DNA of 64,000 nucleotides. Source: Prevotella sp. KH2C16. GTDB lineage: Bacteria; Bacteroidota; Bacteroidia; Bacteroidales; Bacteroidaceae. Under the pieces are notes generated by a model. The model had not been told where the DNA came from. It did not search any database and saw only the letters and a program-made list of their open reading frames with translations. Positions 41,500-51,146 of the stretch are shown here, piece after piece (the stretch's first letter is position 1; each line of letters begins with the position of its first letter). The DNA is taken from contig NZ_FOOW01000004.1 in assembly GCF_900113305.1 (NCBI RefSeq), positions 124,001 through 188,000 on the forward strand, written 5' to 3'. The position numbers and the translations under genes were made by a program.

Positions 41500-42291
41500 A
41501 TGGAATATACGATAAATGTGAACGGCAGATTGCTGTCGTTGTCGAAGCCTGTGGTAATGGGTATCCTGAATGCCACACCTGACTCTTTTTATGCGGCTAG
41601 TCGCGTGCAGACCGAGGAGGCTGTCATGGCACGGGCGAGACAGATTCTCGACGAGGGTGCGGAGATAATAGATGTAGGAGCGTGCTCCACGAGGCCTGGC
41701 GGCGAGGTGGCCACAGAGCAGGAGGAAATGCGGCGGATGCGCACGGCGCTCGCGGCAATCCGAAAGGTTGCGCCGGAGGCGGTCGTTTCGGTAGACACCT
41801 TCCGCCCCGAGGTGGCTCGCATGGCCATCGACGAGTTTGGAGCAGGCATCATCAACGATGTCTCCGAGGGTGAGGATCCCGCCATGTTCCCGCTGGTGGC
41901 CGGGAAAGGCGTGGCCTACATCCTGATGTCCCTTAAGCCCAACCTGCACGATATGCTCATCGCGATGGCACGGGAGGTGCAGCAATTGCGCGACCTCGGC
42001 CAGAAAGACATCATCCTCGACCCGGGTTTCGGGTTCGGAAAGACGATGGAAGAGAACTTCGCCCTGCTCCGCGAGATGGACAAGATGCAGGTGATGGACC
42101 TGCCGCTGCTGGTGGGCATCTCCCGCAAACGCATGATTCACCAGACGCTCGGCATAACTCCCGACGAGGCGCTCAACGGCACCACCGTTCTCAACACCAT
42201 CTCCCTGATGAAGGGAGCGTCGATTCTGCGGGTGCATGATGTGAAGGAAGCCGTTCAGGCTGTTAAGCTATTCAATCACTTAAATCCATAA
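41500..42291 (+). CDS. folP: Dihydropteroate synthase
   Basis: DHPS joins p-aminobenzoate to dihydropterin pyrophosphate in folate synthesis and is the sulfonamide target. The 263-residue protein has VMGILNATPDSFY, IIDVGACSTRPGGEVATEQE, VSVDTFRPEVAR, GAGIINDVSEGED, IILDPGFGFGKTMEENF, LPLLVGISRKRMI and RVHDVKEA at the end. The family's usual DSFSDGG reads DSFYAAS here, a variation also seen in other Bacteroidales. It is followed by cdaA after 33 nt, a pairing conserved in the phylum. Confidence 0.95.
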   Translation: MEYTINVNGRLLSLSKPVVMGILNATPDSFYAASRVQTEEAVMARARQILDEGAEIIDVGACSTRPGGEVATEQEEMRRMRTALAAIRKVAPEAVVSVDTFRPEVARMAIDEFGAGIINDVSEGEDPAMFPLVAGKGVAYILMSLKPNLHDMLIAMAREVQQLRDLGQKDIILDPGFGFGKTMEENFALLREMDKMQVMDLPLLVGISRKRMIHQTLGITPDEALNGTTVLNTISLMKGASILRVHDVKEAVQAVKLFNHLNP

Positions 42292-42324
42292 AAAGGACCT
42301 CCCTCCGAGGGAGAAGAGACGCTT

Positions 42325-43101
42325 ATGTTTTTCGACTTTGGCATAAAAGACATTATCGACATCATCCTTGTCGCCCTGTTGCTCTACTACATCTATCGCC
42401 TGATGAAGGAGAGCCGGTCGCTGAATGTGTTCATCGGCATCATGGTCTTCGTCGTGGTATGGCTCTTCGTGAGCTATGTACTGGAGATGAAGCTGCTGGG
42501 TTCCATCCTCGACAAGCTGGTGAGTGTGGGTGTTATTGCCCTCATCGTACTGTTTCAGGAGGAGATACGCAAGTTCCTTTACAACCTCGGAGCTCATCGC
42601 CGCTTCAAGAGTGTGTTCAAGTTCTTCGCCTCGAAAGGCGGGAAGCCGGAGAGGGAGGACAAGGAGACCATCATGCCCATTGTGCTGGCGTGCATGAGCA
42701 TGTCGAAGAGCAAGGTGGGCGCCCTTGTCGTCATCGAGCGCGTTACGCCCCTTGATGACATCGTGGAGACGGGCGACATCATCGACGCGAGCATCAACCA
42801 GCGGCTCATCGAGAACATCTTCTTCAAGAACTCGCCACTGCACGACGGGGCGATGATCATCTCGAAGAAGCGCATCAAGGCTGCCGGATGCATCCTGCCG
42901 GTGTCTCACAGTCTTGACATTCCTAAGGAGTTGGGACTCCGCCACCGTGCGGCGATGGGCATCTCGCAGACTTCCGATGCCATAGCCGTGGTGGTCTCCG
43001 AAGAGACGGGCCGCATCAGCGTGGCCGTGAAGGGGGAGTTCCGCCTGCGTCTTTCCGCCGAGGAACTGGAAAGCATCCTTGCCAAGGAAATGCAGGGGTG
43101 A
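42325..43101 (+). CDS. cdaA: Diadenylate cyclase CdaA
   Basis: Makes the second messenger c-di-AMP from two ATP. The 258-residue membrane enzyme has three N-terminal helices (about 8-85: IIDIILVALLLYYIYRLM, VFIGIMVFVVVWLFVSYVL, LVSVGVIALIVLFQEEIR) and a DAC domain with the catalytic HDGAMII and GLRHRAAMG. c-di-AMP controls potassium, osmotic balance and wall homeostasis. Cotranscribed with folP. A CdaR partner gene is not seen here. Confidence 0.95.
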   Translation: MFFDFGIKDIIDIILVALLLYYIYRLMKESRSLNVFIGIMVFVVVWLFVSYVLEMKLLGSILDKLVSVGVIALIVLFQEEIRKFLYNLGAHRRFKSVFKFFASKGGKPEREDKETIMPIVLACMSMSKSKVGALVVIERVTPLDDIVETGDIIDASINQRLIENIFFKNSPLHDGAMIISKKRIKAAGCILPVSHSLDIPKELGLRHRAAMGISQTSDAIAVVVSEETGRISVAVKGEFRLRLSAEELESILAKEMQG

Positions 43102-43158
43102 TCGTCGGATTTATGAAAAATTAAACTTCATACCACGGACAAAGTCGATTTAAATTCG

Positions 43159-43166
43159 TAATTTTG
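43159..43166 (+). promoter_or_regulatory. pta promoter -7 box
   Basis: TAATTTTG, 63 nt before the pta ATG. Confidence 0.55.
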
Positions 43167-43229
43167 CAAACTGAAAATAGCAATTCTGGTATTTTATACC
43201 TTTAAACATATCACTTTTTTATTATAGCT

Positions 43230-44279
43230 ATGAATTTATTAGAGCAAGTTGTAGCGCGCGCGAAGACAGACAAGCAGCGCATCGTACTCCCGGAAGCAGA
43301 AGAGGAGCGCACATTAAGGGCGGCCGACAAGGTGTTGGCTGATGACATTGCCGACTTGATTCTTATTGGCAACCCTGCCAATATCGACAAGAAAGCCGGA
43401 GAATGGGGACTGAAGAACATCGGAAAGGCGACCATCGTGGATCCCCTGAACTGTGCGAAGTCCGAGGAATATGCGGCTCTCCTGGCGGAACTGCGCAAGA
43501 ATAAGGGCATGACATTGGAGCAGGCTCGTGAGCTCGTTACGAAGAACAACCTCTATCTGGGCTGTATGATCATTAAGACGGGGGATGCCGACGGGCAGAT
43601 TTCCGGTGCCCTGAGCACCACGGGCGACACGCTCCGTCCGGCCTTGCAGATTATCAAGTGCGCTCCGGGCATCACCTGCGTGAGCGGTGCAATGTTGCTC
43701 ATCACCGATCGCAAGGAGTATGGCGAGGATGGAATCGTCGTCATGGGCGACGTGGCCGTAACTCCCAATCCTACCGCCGAGCAACTTGCGCAGATAGCCT
43801 ATACGACGGCTCAGACGGCAAAGAGCGTTGCAGGCTTCAAGGATGTTCGTGTGGCCATGTTAAGTTTCTCGACGAAAGGAAGTGCCAAGGATGCCATCGA
43901 CAAGGCTACGGGCAAGAGCGTGTACATCATAGACAAGGTGCTGGAGGGCACCAGGCTGGCGCAGGAGCAGTATCCTGACCTGCAGGTGGACGGCGAGTTG
44001 CAGGCCGACGCAGCACTCGTGCCCTCCGTGGGAGCGACGAAAGCTCCCGGAAGCCACATCGCCGGGAAGGCAAATGTCCTCATCGTACCCAACCTCGAGG
44101 TGGGCAACATCGGCTATAAGCTGGTACAGCGACTGGGAGGCGTAACGGCCATAGGCCCCATTCTACAGGGCATTGCCCGCCCGGTGAACGACTTGAGCCG
44201 TGGATGCTCGGTAGAAGACATCTATTACATGGTGGCCATCACCGCCTGTCAGGCACAGGATGCCAAGGCGCAAGGATGA
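43230..44279 (+). CDS. pta: Phosphate acetyltransferase
   Basis: Converts acetyl-CoA and phosphate to acetyl phosphate. The 349-residue, single-domain form has RIVLPEAEEERTLRAADKVL, LGCMIIKTGDADGQISGALS, TRPALQ-like TLRPALQIIK, FSTKGSAKD and the C-terminal NVLIVPNLEVGNIGYKLVQR. It lacks the N-terminal regulatory DRTGG part of the long enterobacterial enzyme. With ackA 46 nt downstream it forms the ATP-yielding acetate pathway. Confidence 0.96.
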   Translation: MNLLEQVVARAKTDKQRIVLPEAEEERTLRAADKVLADDIADLILIGNPANIDKKAGEWGLKNIGKATIVDPLNCAKSEEYAALLAELRKNKGMTLEQARELVTKNNLYLGCMIIKTGDADGQISGALSTTGDTLRPALQIIKCAPGITCVSGAMLLITDRKEYGEDGIVVMGDVAVTPNPTAEQLAQIAYTTAQTAKSVAGFKDVRVAMLSFSTKGSAKDAIDKATGKSVYIIDKVLEGTRLAQEQYPDLQVDGELQADAALVPSVGATKAPGSHIAGKANVLIVPNLEVGNIGYKLVQRLGGVTAIGPILQGIARPVNDLSRGCSVEDIYYMVAITACQAQDAKAQG

Positions 44280-44325
44280 AAGATTATAGATTAAAGATTA
44301 AGGAATAAATAAGATTTAAGAAGAA

Positions 44326-45531
44326 ATGAAGATACTTGTACTGAACTGTGGAAGTTCATCCATCAAATATAAGTTGTATGACATGGCCGACGAGAGCGTG
44401 CTCGCACAGGGCGGCGTGGAGCGTATCGGCCTCGACGAGGCCTTTATCAAGGTGAACCTTGACAACGGGGAGAAACGCCGTATCATGGCAGATCTGCCCA
44501 CGCACAAGGAGGGCGTGGCCTTGGTCTTCAAGGTGTTGCTCGACCCGGAGATAGGAGCCATCAAGAGTCTCGACGAGATTGACGCCGTAGGCCACCGCAT
44601 CGTGCAGGGCGGCGACTTGTTCGAGAAGAGCTGCATCGTAACGCCCGAGGTGGAGAAGGGCATCGAGAGCCTGATCGACCTTGCGCCCGTCCACAATGCC
44701 GGACACCTTCGCGGCATCCGCGCCGTGAACGCCCTGATGCCCGAGGTGCCGCAGGTAACGGTGTTCGACAACGCCTTCCACAGCACCATGCCCGACTATG
44801 CATATCTCTATGCCGTGCCTTACGAGCTCTACGAGAAGTATCATGTGCGCCGCTACGGCTTCCACGGCACCTCTCATCGCTATGTGTCGCAGCGCGTGTG
44901 CGACTTCCTCGGCGTGGACATCAAGACCCAGAAGATCATCACCTGCCATATCGGTAACGGGGCTTCGGTGGCTGCCGTGAAATATGGCAAGGTCATCGAC
45001 ACCTCCATGGGGCTCACCCCGCTGGCCGGCCTGATGATGGGCAGCCGTTCCGGCGACATCGACCCCTCAGCCGTAACCTATCTGATGGGTAAGCTCGGCA
45101 AGGCTCCGCAGGAAATGGCCGAATTCCTCAACAAGGAGAGCGGCGTGCTCGGCATCACGGGTATATCAAGTGATATGCGCGAGATTGAGAATGCCGACCG
45201 AGAGGGAAACAAGCGTGCCCATCTGGCCCTGCAGATGTATAGCTATAGAATCAAGAAGTATATCGGTGCCTATGCGGCAGCCATGAACGGTGTAGACATC
45301 ATCGTCTTCACCGCCGGCGTGGGCGAGAATCAGGAAGGCATGCGTTGGGATTCCTGCTCGGGACTCGACTATCTGGGCGTGAAGATGGACCGCGAGCGCA
45401 ACCATGTGCGCGGAAAGGAGCAGGTTCTGTCGACCGACGACTCCAAGGTGAAGGTCGTGCTGATACCCACGGACGAGGAAATCGTCATTGCACGAGACAC
45501 CGTCGAGCTCGTGAAAGGCCTGAAAAACTAA
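44326..45531 (+). CDS. ackA: Acetate kinase
   Basis: Makes ATP and acetate from acetyl phosphate and ADP. The 401-residue protein has the phosphate-binding start VLNCGSSSIKYKLYD, GHRIVQGGD, the catalytic VFDNAFHSTMPDYAYLYAVP, RYGFHGTSHRYV, CHIGNGASVAAVKYGKVIDT, MGSRSGDIDPS and FTAGVGEN. It forms an operon with pta and ends at a strong terminator. Confidence 0.97.
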   Translation: MKILVLNCGSSSIKYKLYDMADESVLAQGGVERIGLDEAFIKVNLDNGEKRRIMADLPTHKEGVALVFKVLLDPEIGAIKSLDEIDAVGHRIVQGGDLFEKSCIVTPEVEKGIESLIDLAPVHNAGHLRGIRAVNALMPEVPQVTVFDNAFHSTMPDYAYLYAVPYELYEKYHVRRYGFHGTSHRYVSQRVCDFLGVDIKTQKIITCHIGNGASVAAVKYGKVIDTSMGLTPLAGLMMGSRSGDIDPSAVTYLMGKLGKAPQEMAEFLNKESGVLGITGISSDMREIENADREGNKRAHLALQMYSYRIKKYIGAYAAAMNGVDIIVFTAGVGENQEGMRWDSCSGLDYLGVKMDRERNHVRGKEQVLSTDDSKVKVVLIPTDEEIVIARDTVELVKGLKN

Positions 45532-45580
45532 GCGTGAGGGCCGTCGTCCCGACATAGGGATGTCGCAGACCCTATATGAA

Positions 45581-45626
45581 AGAGGGCAAGCCAGAAGATG
45601 AATCCTGGCTTGCCCTCTTGCTTTTT
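45581..45626 (+). terminator. Terminator of pta-ackA
   Basis: Perfect 14-bp stem AGAGGGCAAGCCAG / CTGGCTTGCCCTCT followed by TGCTTTTTG. Confidence 0.85.
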
Positions 45627-45640
45627 GCCGTCTTCCGTCC

Positions 45641-45706
45641 GACAATCTCGGCGATTTTGTGCGACGAAATCGCCGAATTTGTCCTACGATTTCGGCGAGA
45701 TTGTCA
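45641..45706. repeat. 22-bp-period palindrome array G (3 units)
   Basis: Units at 45641, 45663 and 45685, exactly 22 bp apart: GACAATCTCGGCGATTTTGT, GACGAAATCGCCGAATTTGT and TACGATTTCGGCGAGATTGT. Besides each unit being near-palindromic, the whole array mirrors itself: its first 10 bases (GACAATCTCG) are the complement of its last (CGAGATTGTC). The third unit runs into the stop codon of fucP (45704-45706). Same sequence family as array H. Confidence 0.9.
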
Positions 45707-47014
45707 TTCTGGAAGCGGTTTCCTTTCCCTCCTCAGCTGCCTTACGGCATAGGTAAACACCACGCAGAAGCAGACGAGGGGCAACACATAGGAGACATTC
45801 ACGGCAGGATGGCCGAGGATAACCCCTTGGTCTATGATGGTTCCTTGTAGCGGCGGCATGACGGCTCCGCCGACAATTGCCATGACGAGGAACGCCGCCC
45901 CGAGGCTCGCGTCCTGGTTGTCTACATGCTCGAGGGCGATTCCATAGATGGTGGGGAACATCAGCGACATGAAGATGCTGATGCCTACGAGGCTGTAGAG
46001 TCCTGCCATTCCTACGATGCAGATGGCTCCTATGGTACATATTCCTGCGCCCACAGCGAAGATGGCGAGCAGCTTCCGCGTGTTCACATACTTCATCAAG
46101 GCCGTAGCGAGGAATCTTCCGCAGAGGAAGAACACCATCGCCACGATGTTGTACATCTGTGCCGTGGCCTTGTTGATGCCGAGGTTGTCGGCATACTGGA
46201 TGATGAAAGTCCACACCATGATCTGCGCTGCGACATAGAACATCTGTGTGAATACTCCCTCGCGATACGCCGGGTTGTGCCATAGATTCCGCAGGGTGGT
46301 TTTGGTGCTGTTGGTGTGAGTTTCCTTGGAATAGTCAGTCTTTGGGACCTTTATGAATATGAAGACAACCAATACCAGCAAGACCACCAGCCCGATGACT
46401 ACATACGGATTGCGTATTACCGCCAGGTCGTGGAGGCGGATGCCGGCTTTCTCGGCCGCGGAGAGCGTCGGGAAGATGATTTCTCCCGCCGCGTCGCGCT
46501 TATCGGAGATAAGGTTAGGAAGCACGATGAGTGAGGCTACGCTCATGCCCATCAGCGACCCCATGGGATTGAAGGCCTGTGCGAAGTTGAGGCGGCGCGT
46601 GGATGTCTCCTTGGAACCCAGCGAGAGCACGAAGGGATTGGCCGTGGTCTCGAGGAAGGCGAGCCCGAATGTCAGGATATAGAGGGAAATGCAGAAGAAC
46701 GAGAACTGCTGATAGATGGCCGCGGGGATGAACATGAATGCCCCGAAGGCATAGAGGCTGAGCCCCAGGATGATGCCGCTCTTGTAGCTATACTTGCGGA
46801 TGAACAGGGCTGCCGGTATGGCCATGGTGAAATAGCCGCCGTAGAAGGCAAACTGGACGAGCGATGCCTTGGCCGCGGAAATCTCCATTACGGTCTGGAA
46901 TGCGGCAACCATGGGGTTGGTAATATCGTTTGCGAAGCCCCAAAGGGCAAACAACGAGGTCAGCAGGATGAAAATGAAAAGGTATCTCTTCTCTACGACT
47001 TTCTTCTTTTCCAT
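45704..47014 (-). CDS. fucP: L-fucose:proton symporter FucP-type
   Basis: A 436-residue MFS sugar transporter of the FucP/GluP branch with 12 helices. Markers: LFALWGFANDITNPMVAAFQ, VQFAFYGGYFTMAIPAALF, LAFLETTANPFVLSLGSKET, RRLNFAQAFNPMGSLMG and FMSLMFPTIYGIALEHV. It is placed 107 nt after fucI on the same strand, which identifies fucose as cargo; by sequence alone glucose/galactose would also be possible. Its 3' end overlaps array G. Confidence 0.9.
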   Translation of the reverse strand: MEKKKVVEKRYLFIFILLTSLFALWGFANDITNPMVAAFQTVMEISAAKASLVQFAFYGGYFTMAIPAALFIRKYSYKSGIILGLSLYAFGAFMFIPAAIYQQFSFFCISLYILTFGLAFLETTANPFVLSLGSKETSTRRLNFAQAFNPMGSLMGMSVASLIVLPNLISDKRDAAGEIIFPTLSAAEKAGIRLHDLAVIRNPYVVIGLVVLLVLVVFIFIKVPKTDYSKETHTNSTKTTLRNLWHNPAYREGVFTQMFYVAAQIMVWTFIIQYADNLGINKATAQMYNIVAMVFFLCGRFLATALMKYVNTRKLLAIFAVGAGICTIGAICIVGMAGLYSLVGISIFMSLMFPTIYGIALEHVDNQDASLGAAFLVMAIVGGAVMPPLQGTIIDQGVILGHPAVNVSYVLPLVCFCVVFTYAVRQLRRERKPLPE

Positions 47015-47050
47015 AAATCAGGATGGTTCTCTTTGTAGTTTTTTATAAAC

Positions 47051-47100
47051 TCAATCCCCATCCCTCTTCCTCGTAGGAGAGGAAGAGGCTGCGGGGTTGA
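47051..47100 (-). repeat. Long hairpin between fucI and fucP
   Basis: Minus strand: TCAACCCC-GCAG-CCTCTTCCTC, loop TCCTAC, then GAGGAAGAGG-GATG-GGGATTGA. A 50-nt near-perfect imperfect stem within an operon, resembling REP-type elements; it may stabilise or attenuate the transcript before fucP. Confidence 0.6.
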
Positions 47101-47121
47101 AATGGTTATCAGGTCTGTCGG

Positions 47122-48894
47122 TTATTTGTAGATAGGCCCGAAGTTCTGGCATGCCCTGTAGTCGGCGCCTTCCTTGTCCATGCCGAATGCGTTCCATGCC
47201 GAAGGGCGGAAGATGGCTTTGTCTTCCACATTGTGCATGCAGACAGGGATGCGGAGCATCGAGGCGAGTGTGATGAGGTCGGCTCCGATATGCCCGTAGG
47301 TAATGGCTCCGTGGTTGGCACCCCAGTTGTTCATCACCGAGTAGACATCCTTGAAGGCATCCTTCGTGGCATCCGTGCGCGGTGTAAACCATGTGGTAGG
47401 CCATGTCGGGTCGGTGCGCTTGTCCAGGATGTCGTGGATTTCCGGGTCGATATTGACCACCCAGCCCTCGGCGAGCTGCAGCACGGGGCCGAGGCCGTCG
47501 ACGATGTTCACACGGATCATGGTTGCGGGGAACTCTCCCTTAGACAGGAAGTGGACGCTGAAGCCGCCTCCGCGGAAGTAGTCGCGGTCGGCCGGCATCC
47601 ACTGGGTATGCTCCAGACAGCGTTTCTCGTCTTCCTCGGTAACCTCCCAGAAGGGTTTCATGACGGGATTACCTGCTGAATCCTGACATTGACCTGATCC
47701 GTCCATGGTCGTTGCGCCGGAGTTAATAAGGTGAATGATGCCGTTGCGGGCTGTGCCGGTCAGTTCTTTACCCGTAACTCTCTTCACGGCTTCGGGACTC
47801 CAGTAGGTTCTTACATCGGAGAAAATCATCGGCTGGTTGGTGAGCAGATATCCGAGCAGCATGGCGGTGCCGTTGAGCGTGTCGTTCTCAGTAGCGAGGA
47901 TGGAAGGCTCACGCCGCCCGTTCCAGTCGAAAGTGGTGTTGAGGAGGGTCTCGGTAAAGTCGCCGTTGGGCATCCAGTCCGTCCATTGGCGCTGTCCCTG
48001 GAATCCTCCGGCAATGGCATGGTGGCCGAGTGCCTCCTCCTTGAATCCCATCTCGCGGAGCTTCGGGTTGCCATGGTAGAGGTCGTTGACAATGAGCGTC
48101 ATCTTGACAACGAACTCCCAGTCCTTCTCTTTCTCCTCGCGGGTCTTCTGTTTCTCGGCCCGGTTCTTGTCCCATCCCTCGTTGGGTTTGATGTATTTAT
48201 TTACCCAGGCCATGGCTTTCTCGTACTCTTCGTGGTCGTAGATGCCGAGATCCATGCGGCGGAGAATCTCTACCTCGTCGACGCTTTCCGTCCTCATGCC
48301 GAGATATTTCTGGAAGAAATCGGTGTTGATGATACTTCCGGCAATGCCCATCGTTACGCTGCCGATCGACAGGTAGGACTGGCCGCGCATCTCGCCGACA
48401 GCCACGGCGGCACGGGCGAAGCGCAGCAGCTTCTCCTCTACATCGGCTGGAATCGTGTTGTCCTCTATGTCCTGTACATCATGTCCGTAGATGCCGTAGG
48501 CGGGAAGGCCCTTCTGGGAATAGCCAGCCAATACCGCTGCGAGGTAGACAGCTCCCGGGCGCTCGGTCCCGTTGAAGCCCCAGACGGCCTTAGGCCAGTG
48601 CGGATTCATGTCCATTGTTTCCGCTCCGTAGCACCAGCAGGAAGTTACGGAGATGGTGGCGCATACTCCTGCCGCCTCAAACTTCTCCGCACAGGCGGCC
48701 GATTCGGCGACGCGGCCGATGGTACCGTCGGCAATTACACATTGAACGGGTGTCCCGTCGCGATATTTCAATCTACTTGAAATCAGGTCAGCAACGGCAT
48801 GAGCCAGATTCATGGTCTTGTCTTCAAGACTTTCACGAACGCCTCCTTGACGACCGTCAATGATGGGGCGTATTCCAATCTTTGGATAATTCAT
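47122..48894 (-). CDS. fucI: L-fucose isomerase
   Basis: Turns L-fucose into L-fuculose with a Mn2+ centre. The 590-residue length is that of FucI. Motifs: [79 protein letters not shown]-type [15 protein letters not shown], and [20 protein letters not shown]. The kinase and aldolase (fucK, fucA) are not in the window. Two -7 boxes lie upstream (TATTTTTG and TATATTTG, 48949-48933). Confidence 0.96.
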   Translation of the reverse strand: MNYPKIGIRPIIDGRQGGVRESLEDKTMNLAHAVADLISSRLKYRDGTPVQCVIADGTIGRVAESAACAEKFEAAGVCATISVTSCWCYGAETMDMNPHWPKAVWGFNGTERPGAVYLAAVLAGYSQKGLPAYGIYGHDVQDIEDNTIPADVEEKLLRFARAAVAVGEMRGQSYLSIGSVTMGIAGSIINTDFFQKYLGMRTESVDEVEILRRMDLGIYDHEEYEKAMAWVNKYIKPNEGWDKNRAEKQKTREEKEKDWEFVVKMTLIVNDLYHGNPKLREMGFKEEALGHHAIAGGFQGQRQWTDWMPNGDFTETLLNTTFDWNGRREPSILATENDTLNGTAMLLGYLLTNQPMIFSDVRTYWSPEAVKRVTGKELTGTARNGIIHLINSGATTMDGSGQCQDSAGNPVMKPFWEVTEEDEKRCLEHTQWMPADRDYFRGGGFSVHFLSKGEFPATMIRVNIVDGLGPVLQLAEGWVVNIDPEIHDILDKRTDPTWPTTWFTPRTDATKDAFKDVYSVMNNWGANHGAITYGHIGADLITLASMLRIPVCMHNVEDKAIFRPSAWNAFGMDKEGADYRACQNFGPIYK

Positions 48895-48988
48895 ATTCTA
48901 TGGTATATTTAAAGTTTAATAAATTGTCAGCGCAAATATAGCAAAAATATCGGGAGAACGATACAGATTAATCTTTTTTAAGCCAAGC

Positions 48989-49684
48989 CTATCTGTATTT
49001 TTCTATGATGGGGACGACGAGTCTTTCCATTATCTCATATCCTTTCTCGTTGGGATGCACGCCGTCGCCGGTATAGTCAGGATTCATTTCCTGGCCGTTT
49101 TCCGACAGCATGGGCGTGAAATAGTCTACATACGGAATCCTGTTCTTTGCCGCATACTCCTTGACTCGTGCGTTCAGGTGGCGTATCTTGTCCATAGAGC
49201 CCGTTATGCTCTTTCTCCATCCGAACTGTTTTGCTGGCAGGCAGGAGGTGAGGATAACCTTGATTTTGTGAAGCTTGGCAAGCTCTATGAGCGTCTGGAT
49301 GTTTCCGAAGGTGAGCTCTTCGTCGTATTTCCCGCTGTTTTCAGCGATGTCATTGGTGCCGTAATTCAGCACCATGATCTTCGGGCGGAGGTTGATGACA
49401 TCCTCGCGGATGCGGAGAAGGAAGTGGTAGGTGGTCTGCCCGCTGATTCCGCGGCCGATATAGTTGTGCTCTTTAAAGAAGTCCGGGCGTTTCTTAGCCC
49501 ATCCCTCGGTGATGGAATTGCCAAGGAATACGACCCTTTTTTCGTTTTTTGCGGGCAGTCCCAATTGGGCATTGTCTCTCCGGTAGCGGTTGGTAGTGTT
49601 GGCGGTCTCTTCTTGCGCCGAGCCGCATAATGGCATTGACAAAAGCAATGCGAGGATGATTAGCTGTTTCAAGGTCGTTTTCAT
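48989..49684 (-). CDS. Exported SGNH/GDSL hydrolase
   Basis: A 231-residue exported esterase of the SGNH family. Signal peptide (LIILALLLSMPLCGSA), then block I VVFLGNSITEGW (Ser nucleophile; GNS in place of GDS), block II GISGQTTYHFLLR, block III LNYGTNDIAEN, and block V YTGDGVHPNEKGYEIM with the catalytic Asp/His. Such enzymes deacetylate sugars or cleave esters; the substrate is not clear. It follows lpxH by 33 nt on the same strand. Confidence 0.9.
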   Translation of the reverse strand: MKTTLKQLIILALLLSMPLCGSAQEETANTTNRYRRDNAQLGLPAKNEKRVVFLGNSITEGWAKKRPDFFKEHNYIGRGISGQTTYHFLLRIREDVINLRPKIMVLNYGTNDIAENSGKYDEELTFGNIQTLIELAKLHKIKVILTSCLPAKQFGWRKSITGSMDKIRHLNARVKEYAAKNRIPYVDYFTPMLSENGQEMNPDYTGDGVHPNEKGYEIMERLVVPIIEKYR

Positions 49685-49717
49685 GGTTCTTGTGATTAGT
49701 TTGGTGTCAGGGTTTTG

Positions 49718-50539
49718 TCAGGGTCGGCTCTCGCCTTCTACATACTCTTCGAGGAACATGTGCTCTCCGTCGAAGACCGCATAGGTGAATTGCCATATCC
49801 AATCACCAAGGATAAGCATGCGCGCTTTCCGTGAAAGGTCAAGGTCGAGCTCAATATGTCGGTGTCCGTAGATAAAGTAATCCACATCAGGATGTGTCTG
49901 CATATACTCCTTGGTGAAGCGGACGAGATATTCCTTGTCTTCTCCCATGTAGGGCACTTCTTTGCCGTCGGCGCGCTTCAGGCGACTGTGCTTTGCCCAG
50001 TTGAGCCCCAACTGCATTCCCCACCACGGGTGGAAGAAGTTCAGGAGGCGTTGGCAACCCCGGTTGTGGAACGCTTTCCTGAGAAACTTGAACCTGGCAT
50101 CAGGGTCTCCGAGACCGTCGCCGTGGGCGAGGAAGAACACCTTGTCGTAGATTTCGGTGGTGATGGGGGCGCGATGGAGGATGACTCCGCACTCCTTTTC
50201 CAGATACCCGTAGGTCCAGATATCATGGTTCCCGGTGAAATAATGCACTTCCACCCCCATGTCCGTAAGTTCCGAAAGCTTGCCCAGAAAGCGGGTGTGG
50301 CCCTTCGGAACGACATATTTATATTCATCCCAGAAGTCGAACATGTCGCCCAGCAGATAGATGGCCGCGGCCTTGTATTTGATGCTGTCAAGGAAGCGGA
50401 CTAACCGGCGCTCCTGCGTCCGGGGGTGCTCTATGGCCAGCGAGCCGAGGTGCGCATCGGAGAGGAAGTAGACGAACTTCGCCTCTTCGCGGTTCTGGCT
50501 TGTTGCCGTTGCGGTCTCTGTTTGTGGGTGGGTTGGCAT
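49718..50539 (-). CDS. lpxH: UDP-2,3-diacylglucosamine diphosphatase, LpxH-type
   Basis: A 273-residue calcineurin-like phosphoesterase that makes lipid X from UDP-diacylglucosamine in lipid A synthesis. Metal motifs are complete: FLSDAHLGSL, LLGDMFDFWDEY, YFTGNHDIWTYG, FLAHGDGLG and FIYGHRHIEL. The FDFW and GDGLGD signatures are those of LpxH rather than of other phosphoesterases. The N-terminus is extended by about 20 polar residues. Confidence 0.9.
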   Translation of the reverse strand: MPTHPQTETATATSQNREEAKFVYFLSDAHLGSLAIEHPRTQERRLVRFLDSIKYKAAAIYLLGDMFDFWDEYKYVVPKGHTRFLGKLSELTDMGVEVHYFTGNHDIWTYGYLEKECGVILHRAPITTEIYDKVFFLAHGDGLGDPDARFKFLRKAFHNRGCQRLLNFFHPWWGMQLGLNWAKHSRLKRADGKEVPYMGEDKEYLVRFTKEYMQTHPDVDYFIYGHRHIELDLDLSRKARMLILGDWIWQFTYAVFDGEHMFLEEYVEGESRP

Positions 50540-50629
50540 AATGCTTTGTTTGTTTTTATATTTTATGCTGCCTGCGGAGCCATTTCCCGCTTCATGGGAG
50601 TTGGGAAAGGGGGAGTGCTTGTCGTTTTC

Positions 50630-50950
50630 TCAGTCGAAGCCGAGTTCCACTCGTGCCTCTTCGCTCATCATACTCTGATCCCAGGCAGGCTCGAATACGA
50701 GGTTTACATTGGCGCCCTTCACTTCTTCGAGGCTCTCCACCTTGGTTCGCACATCCTCCAGGATGAAGTCGGCAGCAGGGCACGAGGGCGCGGTGAAGGT
50801 CATGTCGAGGTCCACGGTGTGGTCATCTTTTACATCAATCTTATAGATCATCCCCAGGTTCCATATGTCTACGGGAATCTCGGGGTCATAGACGGTTTTC
50901 AGCACATCCACGATTCGTTCCTCCGTCCGGGTCTTTTCTTCTTGGGTCAT
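50630..50950 (-). CDS. MIP18/DUF59 family Fe-S assembly protein
   Basis: A 106-residue MIP18-like protein: RIVDVLKTVYDPEIPVDIWN, LGMIYKIDVKDDHTVDLDMT, FTAPSCPAADFILEDV with the conserved Cys, and VNLVFEPAWDQSMMSEEAR. Relatives (SufT, PaaD-like) help load or mature Fe-S proteins. Start is the ATG at 50950 (MTQEEKTR); the longer frame is non-conserved leader. A -7 box TATATTTG (51041-51034) supports a separate promoter. Confidence 0.88.
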   Translation of the reverse strand: MTQEEKTRTEERIVDVLKTVYDPEIPVDIWNLGMIYKIDVKDDHTVDLDMTFTAPSCPAADFILEDVRTKVESLEEVKGANVNLVFEPAWDQSMMSEEARVELGFD

Positions 50951-51146
50951 ATTGTTTATATTTTCTGCAAAAACAGCACAAACGAAGACAGAGGAAACTT
51001 GTTTCCAGTCTGCCGAGTGCATGTTATTTTCTGCAAATATACTAAATATTCTTCTAAATGCATAATATCTGCCGAATGTTTTTATGCCGGTTAGCAAACA
51101 GAAGACGGCCGAATGCCCACAGCCGTCAGTTTTTCGGAGGGAGCCG

